Shown here one piece after another: positions 1 through 7,201 of a stretch of 28,101 nt of DNA. The DNA comes from a virus: positions 1 through 28,101 of IMG/VR virus record IMGVR_UViG_3300028844_003356. One strand, given 5' to 3'. How positions within the stretch are numbered: the stretch's first letter is position 1; each line of letters opens with the position of its first letter. Made by a program: the position numbers and the translations under genes. Below the pieces are notes generated by a model. It made no database searches and had not been told where the DNA came from. It was given only the letters and a program-made list of their open reading frames with translations.

Positions 1-34
1 TAACCTTTAGACCACATTATGTTTATTACGATAT

Positions 35-42
35 TATTTATT
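35..42 (-). promoter_or_regulatory. possible late promoter element AATAAATA
   Basis: The minus strand reads AATAAATA here, a variant of the NNTAAATA late element found before most structural genes in this window. It would serve the gene downstream of the PAAR gene. An ATG at 17-15 on the minus strand could open that gene, but no Shine-Dalgarno site precedes it and only five codons lie in the window, so no CDS is called. Confidence 0.3.
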
Positions 43-49
43 GAGTGAA

Positions 50-334
50 TCAATCACCACAAAAAACATTTGGTGACCCTTCTGCAACACTTGAGCAACA
101 GTCTACAGGATCTCCAATACTGCCCATCTGAAGATTGTTGACATAGACTGTAGAAGAACCAGACGCTAGGTTGCCTCCATGACAAGAGACACAACAGTGT
201 ACCGCCCAATCGTCTGTTTCTCTATGAGTGGCAAGATCATTCGTAAATACGTCCTGTGACCCTTGTATTGATGGTCTCGGGGGCCAACACCCATGTCCAG
301 TACATATATCAGTTTTTCTTGTTACCGCTGGCAT
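50..334 (-). CDS. PAAR-type spike tip protein, T4 gp5.4-like
   Basis: This 94-residue protein is rich in Gly, His and Cys. It starts MPAVTRKTDICTGHGCWPPR and has spaced HCC, CHGG and DCC motifs, the pattern of PAAR-repeat proteins that fold into a cone capping the phage spike and bind a metal at the tip. T4 gp5.4 (97 residues) is the same size. It lies directly downstream of the gp5-like spike gene, as expected for the protein that sharpens that spike. AAAGAGGTAA sits just before the ATG. A terminator (411-445) separates it from the spike gene and a late element (369-376) gives it its own promoter. The PAAR family call is confident; the metal ligands are inferred from conserved His and Cys residues. 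Confidence 0.85.
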   Translation of the reverse strand: MPAVTRKTDICTGHGCWPPRPSIQGSQDVFTNDLATHRETDDWAVHCCVSCHGGNLASGSSTVYVNNLQMGSIGDPVDCCSSVAEGSPNVFCGD

Positions 335-368
335 AATATTTACCTCTTTACAATTTAATATTTTGTTA

Positions 369-376
369 TATTTAGG
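369..376 (-). promoter_or_regulatory. late promoter element CCTAAATA before the PAAR gene
   Basis: The minus strand reads CCTAAATA 35 bases upstream of the PAAR start codon and downstream of the terminator that closes the spike gene. The same octamer stands before the 749-residue tail gene (9504-9511). The match to the T4 late consensus TATAAATA is six of eight. Confidence 0.5.
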
Positions 377-410
377 GTTCCATGTACTGTAATTTCAGTG
401 TGACTCATAA

Positions 411-445
411 AAAAAAAACGGGATGATTACCATCCCGTTTTTTTT
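411..445 (-). terminator. intrinsic terminator after the spike gene
   Basis: A seven-pair GC-rich stem (CGGGATG 419-425 with CATCCCG 431-437, loop ATTAC) is flanked by eight A and eight T, so it could work in both directions. The spike stop codon (444-446) overlaps its outer edge. Confidence 0.85.
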
Positions 446-1778
446 ATGCATAATAGTTTGTGAGACCTTGTTTATATTTAGGTGATTTATTGGGGTGGTA
501 TGTAAGCGTCTGACCTCTCTGTGAACTTGTTCTGTCATAACTGATATGAAACCAGATTGACTTACCATGTTCAAGGATAAACTGGTCAAATTTGATATTT
601 TCTGCAACCCACTTAGCAGCCTCAGAATAATCAGAGTTACTGAAATTCGCCCATTGAATGTCAACGGCCATTCCCTTGTTGTGTTGGCTTGAACTTGAAC
701 CAGACCTGAAACCTGAATTTATTCTGAATCCTGGGTAAGCAGCTCTCAGCGGTTCAAGAACATTCTCACAAAGAGCTTTAAGATTACAAACTATCTCAAG
801 ATCAGAAAAACCATTTTGACCGGTGATGTAATGAGAAAACAGGGCACCGGATGAGACATCCTTCAACTTAAAATTCGGAGACAGATTCATCTCATAGTCA
901 ACCGAGGTAATATTGCCACATGCAACCGGAATATCCTGTGGCTGATCTTCTTCATCTTTCTCTTCTGGTTGTATTTCTTCCACGTCACCATCCTCTTGTA
1001 CTTCATCTGGCGGAAAACCTTGATTGATTAATGTCTGTAGATCACCGTTTGTATCAGGTGAGTCTACAAGTGCACTTGTACCTGTAACAGCAATAATAGC
1101 AGCAGCATTTGCGATTGAGTTTTGTTCATTCGGAGATACATTAAAAACGGGTTTATCGTAGTTAAGATCTATTCTTCTTGCTCGGTAATCAGCATGACCC
1201 ATTATGTATTCGTCTTTGTCACCTTTCACATACTCATACAGATTCCCATATACGATGCGAGTACAGTCACCAACAACACGTTCAATCATGTCACCATTGT
1301 CGAACATAATGATCTGTGTTCCGCTGTTGTGGCTGATTCTCACCTTCGTGTTCCCATCGGTATCATCAAGCTCAACAACATGACCCGATTTGGTTTTAAT
1401 CACATGGTTTTCTGGATATGTCGGGTCTCCCCTGTTGTCTGGAAAATATGCAGTTTTCCTTTCTTCTGGAAAGTGTGGATTTGCCGGTGCCCCACCAAGG
1501 CAAACAGGTTGCATGATGTCACCATTTTCAAAGAAAGCCCATACATGGGTTCCTTCATCTGGAACCCAACAACCACCAACATTCGGTGACCCACCCATGA
1601 AGGAATCATTCAAAGTGGCCCAAGGAAGATCCTTCTCGGGTATTGCATCGAACACGGAGAATACGTTTATTTTCACCCTACCTGCGTTCATCGGGTCTTT
1701 GTTATTTACAACCTGACCCCTGTATATACCATGAAACTTATATGAATCTTTTTCTTTGTCGAATTTGTAGTTGAACAC
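444..1778 (-). CDS. baseplate central spike, gp5-like OB domain with C-terminal M15 peptidase
   Basis: This 444-residue protein has three parts. Residues 15-125 form a gp5/VgrG-type OB domain (GIYRGQVVNNKDPMNAGRVK, later GTHVWAFFENGD). Residues 126-200 are short strands typical of a triple beta-helix needle (VVELDD, IIMFDNGD, YEYVKGDKDEYIMG). After an acidic linker (258-283), residues 298-425 form a Peptidase_M15_3-type domain with SGFRSGSSSSQH, AVDI and WFHISY; H366, D373 and H411 are the expected zinc ligands. Such peptidases cut peptidoglycan cross-links. T4 gp5 instead has a lysozyme domain placed before its needle. The start is GTG, immediately after the gp27-like stop (TAA then GTG), with GGGGGT upstream, so translation is probably coupled. 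Confidence 0.88.
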   Translation of the reverse strand: MFNYKFDKEKDSYKFHGIYRGQVVNNKDPMNAGRVKINVFSVFDAIPEKDLPWATLNDSFMGGSPNVGGCWVPDEGTHVWAFFENGDIMQPVCLGGAPANPHFPEERKTAYFPDNRGDPTYPENHVIKTKSGHVVELDDTDGNTKVRISHNSGTQIIMFDNGDMIERVVGDCTRIVYGNLYEYVKGDKDEYIMGHADYRARRIDLNYDKPVFNVSPNEQNSIANAAAIIAVTGTSALVDSPDTNGDLQTLINQGFPPDEVQEDGDVEEIQPEEKDEEDQPQDIPVACGNITSVDYEMNLSPNFKLKDVSSGALFSHYITGQNGFSDLEIVCNLKALCENVLEPLRAAYPGFRINSGFRSGSSSSQHNKGMAVDIQWANFSNSDYSEAAKWVAENIKFDQFILEHGKSIWFHISYDRTSSQRGQTLTYHPNKSPKYKQGLTNYYA

Positions 1779-3044
1779 TTATAGTTTACCCCCAGAACTC
1801 TTCACATGGTTCGGCTCTTTCCCATCAAATCCATGTCGCAGTAATCTTAATTTAGTGTTGAATCTACCTGTTCTAAAATCTATGGTATGTGTTACACCCG
1901 AGATAAGATAAAAACCACCATAGTCGATGCTATAGGGGTAATTATATTCAGCACAACGAGGGGATGGCATTAGGAGTTCAACGAGCATCCCTGTTTTTGC
2001 AGCATAAGTACCTTCTATCTGAATGCTGTATGAGTTATATCCGTTATGAATCTCAGCAATTCGTTTTTTCGCTTTATCGGGTGTTGTTGTGTCCCTTCCA
2101 CCAAAAAATCTACGCTGCTTGTTGTTATTCTGTTCTAGCAATGATGTCATTTTAGTCGTTGTCAGGAAGTTTGACCCGTCTGCTGATTCGTCAGAGATAT
2201 TATAAGAAGCGGATTCGAAATCATAATTCATAGCACGCAAACCACTACCACCTGCCACGGTTGCATTTGCATACGATGTATCTAATGAGAATGAATAAAA
2301 CGTCTTAGGGAACATGGCGTTCTCCTTGCGCTCTTCTTCCCTATAGATGGGGTCTTGGTCATCAAAAACCATTACGGGTATTTGTTTTTTCTTTGCAAGG
2401 GCACTCTGCTCTTCCAACATCATCGAAACAGTCTTGAACGTAAAAGACCCATCAATATGACCAACGAATTCATACTGATCATTATATTTCTCAGAAACAG
2501 CATTTTCTTGGATATACCGAAGCATTGAAACGTTGTTGATGTATGGTTGAATTATGGATGTTAGGGGAGTGCTTTGTTCTACAGCTATATTTTTGTAATT
2601 ACTCTCCCCCGCTATTTGGTCGGCAATATCACTCATTCTCGCATCAGACCAAGATCTGTTTGACACATGGTTTAGCATCGAGTCCCACCCATAATGAAAG
2701 AATGTCACTTTGAATGTCATGTTTTCGGACTTACCGACTGTCGTGTTAGCAGACTTTATTGAAACAATCTTCAGATTGAGACTTAGCAATTGGATGTTAT
2801 GTTTACCGAAAGACAGAGTGAATGTGTTTTCATGGCTCAACCTTTTTGCATTCAACAAAACACCACTAGCATCTGCAAACGTAAGCACACAGATGGGCAT
2901 TGAAACAGAGAACGATTCAGCAATATTGAAGTCGATGAGTTCAAGAGTCGATAGGGGACTAACGAAGTCACTCACCATCTTGACCTTCATCTTGTCTTCG
3001 TTCGTCCTACCGCCAATCTCTTTTACGAAGATTATATTTTCCAT
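1779..3044 (-). CDS. baseplate hub protein, T4 gp27-like
   Basis: This 421-residue protein sits directly upstream of the spike gene. It has the layout of gp27/gpD hub proteins, which form the trimeric collar joining spike to tail tube: an N-terminal beta-rich tube-like domain, a segment around residues 120-200 with RSWSDARMSDIADQIAGE and later YIQENAVSEKYNDQYEFVGH, and a C-terminal return to beta structure (TGMLVELLMPSP, YLISGVTHTIDFRTGRFNTK). T4 gp27 is 391 residues. The motif of a short helix followed by Y-I-x-E-N-A is common in hub proteins of this class. Its stop codon abuts the GTG of the spike gene and it follows the gp53-like gene by eight bases. The name rests on context, size and motif shape. 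Confidence 0.78.
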   Translation of the reverse strand: MENIIFVKEIGGRTNEDKMKVKMVSDFVSPLSTLELIDFNIAESFSVSMPICVLTFADASGVLLNAKRLSHENTFTLSFGKHNIQLLSLNLKIVSIKSANTTVGKSENMTFKVTFFHYGWDSMLNHVSNRSWSDARMSDIADQIAGESNYKNIAVEQSTPLTSIIQPYINNVSMLRYIQENAVSEKYNDQYEFVGHIDGSFTFKTVSMMLEEQSALAKKKQIPVMVFDDQDPIYREEERKENAMFPKTFYSFSLDTSYANATVAGGSGLRAMNYDFESASYNISDESADGSNFLTTTKMTSLLEQNNNKQRRFFGGRDTTTPDKAKKRIAEIHNGYNSYSIQIEGTYAAKTGMLVELLMPSPRCAEYNYPYSIDYGGFYLISGVTHTIDFRTGRFNTKLRLLRHGFDGKEPNHVKSSGGKL

Positions 3045-3052
3045 TATTGGCC

Positions 3053-3373
3053 TTAAACCTCAATCTCTCTTGTATAGAATCTCTGATATTCTTCAATGCT
3101 TGGTATTTTAACAAGGACACCGACCTCAAAATCGAAGATCGGGTCTAGGAAGTTGTTATAAAGAGCGATCAACCAACCAAGATGATATGTTCCATAATAT
3201 TTCAACGACAGTAAATCCGGTCTATATTTAACAGATTCCGGTATCCTTATTGTATCCGATGTTGTAAGATCCTCTACCTCTATCAACTGTTTTATTTTAG
3301 AATCAAGGTAGTCTAGTTCAGTGTTATCATTCACTGTCTTCTCTGCAAACAAACCTTTTTTATCTGTAATCAT
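3053..3373 (-). CDS. small baseplate protein, LysM/gp53-like
   Basis: This 106-residue protein has a C-terminal LysM-type module: YRPDLLSLKYYGTYHLGWLI, then ALYNNFLDPIFDFEVG and VLVKIPS. The pattern R-P-D-L-L-S-x-x-Y-Y-G, W-L-I-x-x-Y-N, D-P, G, I-P is typical of T4 gp53-like wedge proteins and of P2 gpX-like tail proteins, which clamp the base of the tail tube to the hub. Its ATG overlaps the stop of the preceding gene (ATGA), so the two are translationally coupled. Placement between the tube-junction protein and the hub agrees with gpX-like proteins in Mu- and P2-type tails. I cannot tell from sequence alone whether it is a wedge or a hub-collar protein. Confidence 0.65.
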   Translation of the reverse strand: MITDKKGLFAEKTVNDNTELDYLDSKIKQLIEVEDLTTSDTIRIPESVKYRPDLLSLKYYGTYHLGWLIALYNNFLDPIFDFEVGVLVKIPSIEEYQRFYTREIEV

Positions 3374-4092
3374 AAATTAGCTCCATACCAATCACCGGTC
3401 ACCGATTCAAGTGTTGGGACATTCTCTAGTGTCAATGTCACCGTAGCAACTGCCCTTAATGGGAAACCCTCACCATCAACTTTATTGGAGTAACGGACTG
3501 CCACACTTGACAGATAAACATCATATACTGTGTACAAGTCCCCAAAATAAACGTCAACTTTGTCCGGTCCTCTCACAAAGTTCAATATACTGAGTAGCTT
3601 GTTCCCATAAGAAGAAAAGTCAGAAGAGACTGTGATTTTTGGTTTTTCGTCATCGTCGTCTCTCAGACCGGCATCCACTGCAATGGCATTCAATTTTGCC
3701 AAAGCCCCATTGATCTGATCAACACCATCGTCAGTGTCCATGTGTGATGATAGAGCCATTGCTGACAACTTCAGTACTGGTGCCACAACCTCTTTCCGCG
3801 CCGAATAATATGCGACGAATTCAACATCAAAACTAATCTCTGTCGGTTCTGGGTGAATGAACATTTTTTTCATTGCTGCTCCGGGTTTTTGAGTAACACC
3901 GGCAAGAGCAAATCCCTTTGCAACTGTTTCATTCAGGCTCATCGTATCAAATGGTGTACTAAACACAGACCCGACGGTATAACCGAAGTCGTCCGGTAGT
4001 GGTGCTTCTACAACAAGCTCACCATTTGACCCATATGGTGCCTGCCTCTTTATCCTAATTTTAAACTTGTCATCGAGTTCATCCATTTTCAT
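3370..4092 (-). CDS. putative tail tube/baseplate junction protein
   Basis: This 240-residue protein is predicted beta-rich, with no signal peptide or membrane segment. Two stretches recall tube-initiator and baseplate proteins that cap the tube (T4 gp48/gp54, Bacillus XkdP class): HPEPTEISFDVEFVAYYSAR near residue 80 and GFPLRAVATVTLTLENV near the C-terminus, which is typical of a final strand packing against a neighbour. It stands between the tape measure and the LysM-like gene, the usual place for such proteins. AGGTAATGAC precedes the first ATG; a second in-frame ATG is two codons later. The family name is inference; involvement in the baseplate is better supported than the exact role. 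Confidence 0.5.
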   Translation of the reverse strand: MKMDELDDKFKIRIKRQAPYGSNGELVVEAPLPDDFGYTVGSVFSTPFDTMSLNETVAKGFALAGVTQKPGAAMKKMFIHPEPTEISFDVEFVAYYSARKEVVAPVLKLSAMALSSHMDTDDGVDQINGALAKLNAIAVDAGLRDDDDEKPKITVSSDFSSYGNKLLSILNFVRGPDKVDVYFGDLYTVYDVYLSSVAVRYSNKVDGEGFPLRAVATVTLTLENVPTLESVTGDWYGANL

Positions 4093-4098
4093 ATGTCA

Positions 4099-4845
4099 TT
4101 ACCTACCTGTCACGTTCATAAAATCATTTTCTTCAATAGTGTTTTCGAATTTGGAAACAACATTCTCACTTTGTTGATATGCAACCTGAGTGAACTGAAT
4201 AACAGCATTCTTTATATCGTCAACGGCTTTCGTTATGGTCTTATACGACTCGTTGAAAGTCTCACTCACAGTACCACCTTGGGTACTTGATATATCATGC
4301 TGGCGACTATCTTGTGTCATGCCCATTCTTTCTGGGACAAAGGATATTGATGACACATCACCGTTCATAGTTCTTAATGCATCTTTACCCGTTTGTGTGC
4401 TGTTTATTATCTGTGTCTCTCTGTTATTCCCAGACGTAATGACAGACAGTTCATTGGTAGACTTGTTAACGGTAAATTCAGGTGTTTCTTTATCATCATG
4501 GAACCAACGTTTTGCAGTATTCCACATATTTCCAGTAACGCCGCTAATCCAAGACGCAGCACTCTCAAACACACTTTTTATACCATCCCAAAGACGAGAA
4601 AAGAAACCTTCAGAGACCTCTTTAATCTCTTTCGGTACTTTTCGATACCTTGACATTGCTGTATCGTATTCGGCTTGGATTCGTTTAAGTTTTAACGAAT
4701 TTTCATCATCCTTCTCTTTCGAGAATTTGTCAATAATAGAAACAATTTTGTTGTGTCTTTCTACTGCTCCTTTGTAAACAATATCATCAACATCCCCATC
4801 AAACTGTGACGCAGAAACAAGTCCCGTTGTTTTATTTTTATCTCT
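4099..4845 (-). pseudogene. 3' part of the tape measure gene, displaced to another frame
   Basis: This 248-codon open frame has no stop from 4845 to its TAA at 4099-4101. It takes up the protein where the upstream tape measure frame turns into unrelated sequence. It reads DKNKTTGLVSASQFDGDVDD, then a charged coiled coil, then EGFFSRLWDGIKSVFESAAS, which echoes the EGFFS...W units of the tape measure repeats. The first ATG inside it is at 4656, but no Shine-Dalgarno site precedes that codon and the 62 codons before it are also open and protein-like, so I do not treat it as a separate gene. If joined at Arg781, the full tape measure would be 1028 residues. It could be a true frameshift mutation, a recoding product or a sequencing error. 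Confidence 0.7.
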
Positions 4846-7187
4846 CTATACCATTTTGTTACAGTACCAAACGCACTACTGAAAAATCCTTCTGACTTTT
4901 CTTTAAAGGTGTCCATTGACTCTGATAGGTTTTCTGTCTTTTCTTGTAGTTGATTTGATATTGTTTTTTCGTCATCATCAAACAAGAAACCTTTTGCATC
5001 TCTATACCATTTTGTTACAGTACCAAATGCGGTTGAGAAAAACCCTTCTGACTTTTCTTTAAAGGTGTCCATTGACTCTGATAGGTTTTCTGTCTTTTCT
5101 TGTAGTTGTTCCGTTATTGTCTTTTCGTCATCAAACAAGAAACTTTTTGCACCACTGTACCACTTAGAAACCGTATCAAATGTATCACTGAAAAACCCTG
5201 CTGATTTTTCTTTAAAGGCGTCCATCGATTCTGAGAGAGCATCGGTCTTTTCTTGTAGTTTGTCCCCAATAGTTTTTTCATCGTCACCGAAGAACCCAGA
5301 AACGAGACTGGATAACTTATCACCAACGAACTGTCCGATTTCAGAACCGGCAATGCCGCCAGCAACACTACCAACAACACCACCGATACCGGCTCCTATC
5401 GCTGTTCCAACTCCTGGACCGAAAAATGTGCCAATAGTAGCACCAACAGATGCTCCAGTAGATGCACCGGCATAAGCCCCAGCAAGACCCCCAAGACCAG
5501 ACCCAGCGGCATTCCCTGTCTTTTGTATGGTCTTCTGGGTGCTGTTTAAGTCATCTCTTTCTTCAAGTTCTGCTGCTTTTTCACTCCACCCTTCATAGGC
5601 GTATAGTCCAGCTGTTAAAACACCACCAGCTCTACCAAGAGAACTCATTTTCGGAGCGGCTTTCGTCGCTGTTCCGGCTGAAGCCGCTCCTGCTACAGAA
5701 GTTGCCGGTTTACCAAAAAACTTACCAATTACTGGTAGTTTCGAAAGAAGACCACTAAGAAGAGTGCCAATCTTTGCGAATCCGTCTTTTAGAATTTTCT
5801 TTATACCAAGAAATCCAGCAATAGCAGCAACAACGGTAGCAGCAGAAGATGTAATTGAGCTTACTATCTGGACACCGGTAGTAACCAAAGTAGAAACGAC
5901 ACCACCGAGAAAACCTAGGATGGTCTTTATTTGCATCAATCTTCTGGTTTTTATTTGCTCCTTAACAGAGCCCTTAGACCATTTCACGATATTTTTGTTC
6001 TGGTCATGAATATCTTCTTGCCGCGAATTCATTTCCTTCATGGTTTTGAAGGTTTTACCAGAATTTCTATCAACAGAAGACATTATCGTTTCTTGGGTTT
6101 CCCTGAACAGGGTTTCTTTTTGTTCTCTCTCAGAAACTTCATTGGCCTTTTGATTATCGACAACAACCGATGATCTTATGAAAGAACCAGTCATTATATC
6201 ATTCATTGTTGAAAAGAATGGTGGTCTTTCCATAGTCAATACACTTCTTTCCATGTTTGGTAGAATGGTATTGAGGTGTTCTAATGCCGTGTTTAACAAA
6301 GCCCCGTTGACATTCGTTCCATTGTTTGGTGCTATCTCATCTACACCATCCCCAACTTCTTTATACAGAGTGTCTTTTGATTTATTGATGAGATTTGACG
6401 CATAAAAGTTGTCAACAAGTTTACCCACAATGGAATTATCAACTTCCATCCCAAGTTCCCTTGCGTCTTTTCTGTTCTGTGCCTGCTCTTCACCACCAAG
6501 CATACCAGCAACACCACGGGCTGTGAGTTTAAGCAGACCTCCACGTCTGAAAGTCTCCCATACAGATTCCCTATCATCGACTTGACCATTGATAATCGCT
6601 TCTGTTACCCTGTCATTTGATCTAACGATTTTTTGGGTGTCTGAATCTCTGTCTTTACCAAACAACACACCCATAGTAGCACCGAACGTTTTAAGTGCTG
6701 TTAATCCTGGATGTTCTTTTATGAATCTGAGAGTGTTGAAAGTCTTACCAAAAAACCCGACAGAACTATCGAAGAATGTCACACTTTCGGATTTTAATTG
6801 GTTTAGGGCTATCAATACCCTGTCTAGGCGATCAACTATTACCCTTTTGGAGTCAAGCATTAGTTCAGAATCAGAATAGTTCAAATCCTCGAACTGCTCC
6901 ATCATCGGTCTCAATAGACCACTTACGAAGTTATTAACTTTAACATTCAGCGTGGTTGATTCCAATGTTCTGAACATATCGACCATGCGTTTGTCTGGGT
7001 CTTCATGAACCAACCCATCCCTAGAGACGATACCACCTGAACTTTCTTTTCTATCATTTTCTAAGAAAAAGCTGTCGAGGCTGTCGTTTATCTCATCAAT
7101 AGCATCTGATTGTTTTTGCATCAAAGACCCGAGTATACCAAGATTCTTGATATACTCACCATCTAAAACATTAGTGTTATCATCCAT
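4761..7187 (-). CDS. tape measure protein, frameshifted near its C-terminus
   Basis: This 808-residue frame follows the chaperone and the 749-residue gene, the position of tape measure proteins that set tail length and fill the tube lumen. Residues 1-420 are mostly helical and charged. Residues 420-500 are hydrophobic (ILGFLGGVVSTLVTTGVQIV). Residues 560-632 form a glycine-zipper stretch (ASVGATIGTFFGPGVGTAIG) of the kind thought to enter the host membrane. Residues 635-781 are three tandem 51-residue repeats (DDEKT...LQEKT...LSESMD.FKEKS.GFFS...W). After Tyr780-Arg781 the frame reads 27 residues that look like no tail protein, while the repeat sense continues in the next frame down to 4099. 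Start: GAGGCCGGTTT before ATG. T4 gp29 plays this role. Confidence 0.8.
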   Translation of the reverse strand: MDDNTNVLDGEYIKNLGILGSLMQKQSDAIDEINDSLDSFFLENDRKESSGGIVSRDGLVHEDPDKRMVDMFRTLESTTLNVKVNNFVSGLLRPMMEQFEDLNYSDSELMLDSKRVIVDRLDRVLIALNQLKSESVTFFDSSVGFFGKTFNTLRFIKEHPGLTALKTFGATMGVLFGKDRDSDTQKIVRSNDRVTEAIINGQVDDRESVWETFRRGGLLKLTARGVAGMLGGEEQAQNRKDARELGMEVDNSIVGKLVDNFYASNLINKSKDTLYKEVGDGVDEIAPNNGTNVNGALLNTALEHLNTILPNMERSVLTMERPPFFSTMNDIMTGSFIRSSVVVDNQKANEVSEREQKETLFRETQETIMSSVDRNSGKTFKTMKEMNSRQEDIHDQNKNIVKWSKGSVKEQIKTRRLMQIKTILGFLGGVVSTLVTTGVQIVSSITSSAATVVAAIAGFLGIKKILKDGFAKIGTLLSGLLSKLPVIGKFFGKPATSVAGAASAGTATKAAPKMSSLGRAGGVLTAGLYAYEGWSEKAAELEERDDLNSTQKTIQKTGNAAGSGLGGLAGAYAGASTGASVGATIGTFFGPGVGTAIGAGIGGVVGSVAGGIAGSEIGQFVGDKLSSLVSGFFGDDEKTIGDKLQEKTDALSESMDAFKEKSAGFFSDTFDTVSKWYSGAKSFLFDDEKTITEQLQEKTENLSESMDTFKEKSEGFFSTAFGTVTKWYRDAKGFLFDDDEKTISNQLQEKTENLSESMDTFKEKSEGFFSSAFGTVTKWYREIKIKQRDLFLRHSLMGMLMILFTKEQ
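4842..5285 (-). repeat. three tandem 153-bp coding repeats in the tape measure gene
   Basis: Units begin at 5285, 5132 and 4979 on the minus strand, each 153 bases (51 codons) long, the third interrupted by a GA insertion. Units 2 and 3 are nearly identical in protein sequence (ENLSESMDTFKEKSEGFFS) while unit 1 is more diverged, which suggests a recent duplication of unit 2 or 3. Confidence 0.9.
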
Positions 7188-7201
7188 AAACCGGCCTCAT
7201 A

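Noticed and set aside
475-482. CCTAAATA on the minus strand inside the spike gene
   Set aside because: The terminator at 411-445 lies between it and any downstream gene, and the bases are coding (Lys-Tyr-Lys).
4099-4656. Separate 185-residue gene starting at ATG 4656
   Set aside because: No Shine-Dalgarno site; the same frame is open and protein-like for 62 codons upstream and continues the tape measure repeats.
4842-5285. Non-coding tandem repeat or CRISPR
   Set aside because: The period is 153 bases (51 codons) and the frame is kept; it is a coding repeat in the tape measure gene.
5065-5475. 136-residue plus-strand frame rich in Ala and Pro
   Set aside because: Antisense shadow of the glycine-rich and repeated part of the tape measure gene.
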